Below are positions 51,501-57,500 of a stretch of 64,000 nucleotides of DNA, piece after piece. The stretch comes from Ophioderma brevispina (lineage: Eukaryota; Echinodermata; Ophiuroidea; Amphilepidida; Ophiodermatidae). The stretch covers positions 1 to 64,000 of the forward strand of contig JAMKCH010079300.1 in assembly GCA_023653785.1 (NCBI GenBank). Reading direction: 5' to 3'. The translations under genes and the position numbers were made by a program. How positions within the stretch are numbered: the first letter of the stretch is position 1; every line of letters begins with the position of its first letter. The notes beneath the pieces are model-generated. The model had not been told where the DNA came from. It ran no database searches and was given only the letters and a program-made list of their open reading frames with translations.

Positions 51501-54500
51501 GTCTGCGCGCTCTGGCAGAGCTCGCCAAGAAGTGTGATGAACCTGGAATCACAATCCATGACATTGCAGACACAGTATTCCCATCGATCATCCTAGATCA
51601 ATGATATATGGTCTGAGCAATGGTCATCCTCTACCTTGAACATAAAGCAGTTTGTGGACAGCCCATCATTCAAGCCTGCAAGTCTGTGACCTTGATAGGA
51701 AAGCATGGGTCAACATCAATAGACTCAGAATTGGCATTAACCGTACAAAGCACTTCTTAACAAGATCGGTGTGGAACTTTCACCAAACTGCGATCGTGGA
51801 GAGCCACAAACCGTTAGCCATATCATAGATTACTGTGATGTCTGCAAGTCCCCAAGAGGAATTTCCAGGTCTGATCAACGATGAAACTATCAGCTGGCTA
51901 AAGACGGATCTTCCACTCTGATTTGGGACTTACCGAAACGAACAACTGCCTCTCACGAACGACTCCGTATGTTGCTTTGTGTTACCCAAGCAATGACCCT
52001 TTTCAAAACAATACCTTGAAATGATTTGGTATAATCTCTCACCTAATGACCCTCTTTATCTCTAAAATTCACAGTATTTAATTTTTCTTCAAACTTTTGC
52101 AATTTTAAATAATTTAGACAATTTTGTTTTAAAAATCTGCTCAATTTTATCTTTAGGTACTGTATGATCCTCAGTTTTCCAAAACTTAATGACGTCCATT
52201 GTGAGGGGGTTTTCACCAAAAGACTCCATTTGGGGAGTCAAACTCTCCCTGGATGGCCCGAAGTTTTGTTTTGTTGGTCTTGTTGGCCGCACATCCCCGT
52301 CACTTTCAAGTTGAGTGCTTTCTTAAATATTTGCTTGTTTTATCTATTTCAGGTTTGGCTATGTCTTGTATTTCCGCCAGCCCTATTGTTCATACATCTG
52401 AAGCTCAAAGATGACGAGGCAGACCCGCTTGTTGTCAAGGTATAAAAGCTGCTATTGTCTTCTGGCCAATGGCCTGTTGTGGCTAGTTGTTCTTGTTGCT
52501 AGTTGTTGGGTTCGATTCCATGCGAGTACCAGAGGCGGATCCAGGATTTTTCAATACAGGGGGCGCCAATTTTTTCCAGCTCGATGCGCTCGCCGGTCGA
52601 ACCCATATTTTTTCCATTTTGTTCCCAGTCGGAGGGGGGGTAACATACTGCGTCTGTTGGGCGCCCACACAATGCTACACGGCGCCTGACACCTTGTACC
52701 GTCATTCTCAGAGATCTACAGGGCGCCCTGTGCGTAAAGAAGTAACTTTATAGATCTATAGTGCGTCCTGTGCTCTATGCTGCGCCCGCGCCCTTTACTC
52801 TGGCAAAAAATAGAGTGGCGCGACCGGGTGCGCCCCCCTCTAAATCCGCCCCTGTACTGTATATTATTAAAATATTTGTAATGCTTGCAATTATATAGAT
52901 TTGATTTCCTTTGCTGTCTATAGGTATTTTTAAACCTGAAAATACACTGGACAAAACCTACAAACACACACCTTCAGTTCTTAACGATTTAATAACATAA
53001 AGAGATCATCATAACAGAATATACAGTATGAATTTTTAGATATAAAATTGCGGTAACTGGCAGTTCCAGATCCGGAAATTTACAAATAGTTTAAAACATT
53101 TAACAATGATTTTGGCTGCATTTTTGCCATCCTGTATTGCAAAATAACAAACTGTGCCTTTGTTTAATGTTTTATACTTTCAAAAAGATTTTATACATGC
53201 ATACATTTCTTATAAAGCGCAATATCCAGAAAAACAATTTCAGTTATCAAGGTGCTGTACGCAAAAAGGAATAATGATGACTCTTTACAGTGGGGGGCTC
53301 ACAAGACTTATATTGCTCGCCATATACAAGCACATACGTATGCAACCTAAAACAAATTCATAAGTTTAATTATTCTGTATTTGCACTAAAAATCGAAGGC
53401 TACTTAGGCAATTACCTAAATAGTGTCTACAACATGAATCGAGAAAGACGAAATCCTGGGTCCACATGGAACCCCCTTAACACTTAGATTGCCTATGGGG
53501 GGGGGGTTCCATAGTACCCAAGATTTGTTTTTCGGCGATTTCTCAGTCGGAAAATATGTTCGAACTCTAATTTTTTGTAATTGTGTAAACTTATTGATGC
53601 TCTTCTTTCCATAAAAACAATTGCTAAATTTCTAGACCGTTAATGAGATAATTAGCTTGGGTCCCTAGACCGCCCCCCCCCCCTTAGGCACCAACGGGAG
53701 TGTGATTTTAAAAATAAAAATTTAGCAAACCCTGTTTTCCAAATATTTATTCTTCTTATGTATGTTCATATGCATACAAAATTAATTACATAATCCTAAA
53801 AATATTACCCCTTTATGTGCTTAAAAGAACAATTTCGCATCATCCAGCGACTGCGCGCCTTGCTATACACACCTATGGCAAATAAGCCTGCACCACAAAT
53901 ACAAGAATGTACAAATGGTAATTTTGTGTTAAATATGTGTAAATTGGATCTTTTAGAGCAATATATAAAAAACGATTTGCAATGTGTATGCTGTGGAAGC
54001 AGGGTTGCGAAAACTTCATGCTACTTTTGAGCGATTTTTCCCGCATTTCGAAAACATGATTTGCCCCCCTAATTTCCAGACGAAAACCCGGAACCTCACT
54101 TATATTGCACCTTTGGCCTTGTCCTATGACCCTTCAAAGGTGGTATAAGTTTCATGAAATGTCCATCGGAAAGTGGTTTCCTTAGGGGTGGGTTCCATGG
54201 AACCCCCCCCCCCCTTAGGCACCAACGTGAGGTTAAACACCTTGTTAATCATGTTAATAATGGCACATATTTAACTTATAATTGTCATTCACAAACGATT
54301 TTTTTTTTTTGTTTTTTTCCATTCCAGAGTCTCCCTCGAGGTACATCCAAAGGAACCCTACCATTCGTAAGCCGTGAGACGAGCATCTCACAAACGTAGT
54401 TTGCTAGGTCGCGAAAATGGGGCCTACCGTCATTAATTCCAAAAGGGATGTGTCCAAGACAAAATTTTTTTTTACTGATAACATCGCTCCCAGAAATTTG

Positions 54501-57500
54501 GTGCAATTTCACGTAAGTTTCATGAGAATACAAAATAGACGAGCCATACATTGTTGGCAATTAAAGTATTAACAATCATTGCACAGATAATAAAGCTAGA
54601 CATCGTGCATTCAGAAAAATACTGGCTAAAGGAATGCTACTAAACAAAACATAGGGGATGGGACTATTTGGGTATTGTTATAAAGGGCTGCTATGTAGCC
54701 TGAAGGACAAAGTCTTTAAAGGCACCACAAGCTCCTAACAAGAGCAGCTATGCACATCTTCCTGTTTCTTCATTTAGTATAAATGGTAATAGAAATGGAT
54801 GCATGCTCTAAGCTTTGCTTTTTCCAGAGAACATGCCCCTGAAGTTATCAACTTTTTCTCATTTTTTCCTTGATACAAGTCTATTGTGGGAATAACAACA
54901 CCGTGTACTGGAATCTATACAAAACAGAGCCGCAAGATTTGTGATTGGGGACTGCAAAAGAAGCAGCAGCGTAACCGCAATGAAAAATGACTTGAAATGG
55001 GAACCTTTGCAACAAAGGCGTCAAATCCAACGTTTAATAACCTTTCAACAAGCACTCGCGGGTAACCTGGCCACCCCAGTACACGATGCCCTATACCGGT
55101 CATACGGACTCTTCACCATACGCACCCTCTTCGAAAAACTTCATACCAATCTATGCAAGCAGAACTGCTTACAATTTCTTTTATCCCAAGACAAACACTG
55201 TTTACCTTTAACGACTTTCCAAATACATAACTGAGATACCGGACAAACAGCAATAAAGAAGCCGTCATAAAGCACATGAACTGTCAACCATAAAACTTGT
55301 TATTATCACTCTTTCCACATCAAGTTAATATCAAGCGCACTCCTCGGTTTGCCCCTTTTTAGGTGTTTAGTAACCGGGACAGACAAGATGTGAAGTATTG
55401 TAAAATACCAACTCAAAAGTTGATGGTGAAATATAACTATGAAGATTATAGAGGGCCCCTTCTCTCCTTATTCGGCGATGTCGCTTTAAAGCAATAATTA
55501 GCACATTTTTTTTGAAGAGCGCCCCCAATTTTTCAAAAATTTGGAGATTTTTACACGTATTGCATTGTAACGGGCAGTAAACTTAGAACTGTGATGGTTA
55601 AGCTCGAAAATGTCTATGTGTCACAAACGAAGGAAGTTTGTACAATAATAATTATTATCGGGGATCCCCGATAATAATACACGGGCTGGAAATGGCCTTC
55701 CATGTGAAATAGCCGGAAATAGCGCCATGTACGTGTCTACGCTCTCCCATTATTTGTTTTAATAGTTCAGGCAAGCCAAGTTAGAGGTTATTTCATCGAG
55801 GTGGCACTATTTCATCATGGACGGACATAAACGTAGCATTTCCAGCTCTGCCGTATAAGTCCGAATCTGCATGGATCCCAATTCTAATTACAAAATCGCT
55901 TATTTTGTGATAAATACGCATTTTTTTAGCATTCTCGTTCGCAGGTATAGTTTCCTCGACAATTACCACGTAACTGTGCAAAAATATCAAATTTTGAAAA
56001 TTGGGGGCGCTCTTCAAAAAATGTGCTAATTAGTCCATGAGCCAGTTCTCTGTATGGGCCTTAAAATTCGAGTTGTTGCACCCACCTGGTGATTAATTTT
56101 CCAATATATGTTACCATGAAGGGGGTGTCCCCCTGACTAGAATTAGGTGAGTTTCCGCTCCGCCAAAGTTGCACATTAGCGCGTTGCTATTTCAAAATGG
56201 CCACCATGGTTTTATGAAAAAAACTGCTATTGTATTTTCATTATAGAGCGGAATTTTTATCCGGGGACTAAAGAAAAAAAGTTCTACCTCCTGAAGTGGG
56301 CTTAAACCTTTAAGTGTCCAAAATGGCCGCCGGTAGGAGGCAGTTTTGTTAAATGTACTAAATTGCAAATAGATGGGGTAAAGAATCGGGAGTAATATTT
56401 GAGAGCACCAAACAAACAGATTTAACGGAACATATGTGTATTGCGGACATGATCATAACTCATGATGGCGGCGGGTATCCGCTTCGTGGGACATATATCA
56501 AGAAGAAAACACCCTGCACATCTTTTTTCGTCATAATAAGAACCATAACGAAAACTATGATAATATTTTCCGGATTTTCTATCGTACATTGGTATGATTG
56601 CGGACCTCGTAACACTAGGTTGCGCTGAATGAAAAGGACGCTGATCTAGGCAGTAGAGAGAGAGGAGAAAGAGGCGAGAAGGAGCCTGTGGTACAAGTCA
56701 GAAACAAAGATACGGCACTTGAGTGCTCGAAAGAAACTTAGCTCACCATTTAAAATTTTCCTGTACATATAGACAATTTTTTCACTTCTTCATAAGCATA
56801 TTTTTTATTTTTACTGGAAAACCAACTATGACGTCACTGAGTAGTCCTTAATACAGTCCACACCCATTTATTCGATTTATTGTATCAGGTTGATTGAACT
56901 GTTGAATTCCTATGAACTATCATAGAGTCAGATTAAACTACGTATATGGCCCCAAGTAGTAAACAGCTATAGTAACGGCAATCTCTAGTACAAGTCAGTA
57001 CCCCACTTTAATATTTTTAAATCTGGAAATGGTGAGGGTCATTATTGAAAGTGTGTTAAGAAACGTCGAAATGATGGGAAGGGCTGCTTTTCTTCCTAAT
57101 TTACGTACCATAGAGCGAATATAATCAGTGAATCTTTAAAACAAGCCTGTACATAAATAAATAATAATATAAATGCCATAAATTCGTTTTTGGAGCTCCC
57201 AAAATATCGCCCAGGTTCTTATTTCAAAAATTTGCCATTTTTACAGTCATTTAGCAAATTATGCTCCTTGCGGCGGCCATCGTGGACGCGGAGTTTAGCC
57301 CCCTTTCAAGGGCAGTAAACATGGTTTCGGGTAGTCGTGGATAAAATTCTATCTGTAATGAACATTTTACATAAAACAATGCGGCCATTTTGAAACGGGC
57401 AGGACACGCTAAACGTGCAGCTTTTGGGGCGGACATAACTAATCCTAGTCAGGGGGACATCCCCTTCAAGGTGATATATGGAAAAATTAATCACTAATTG

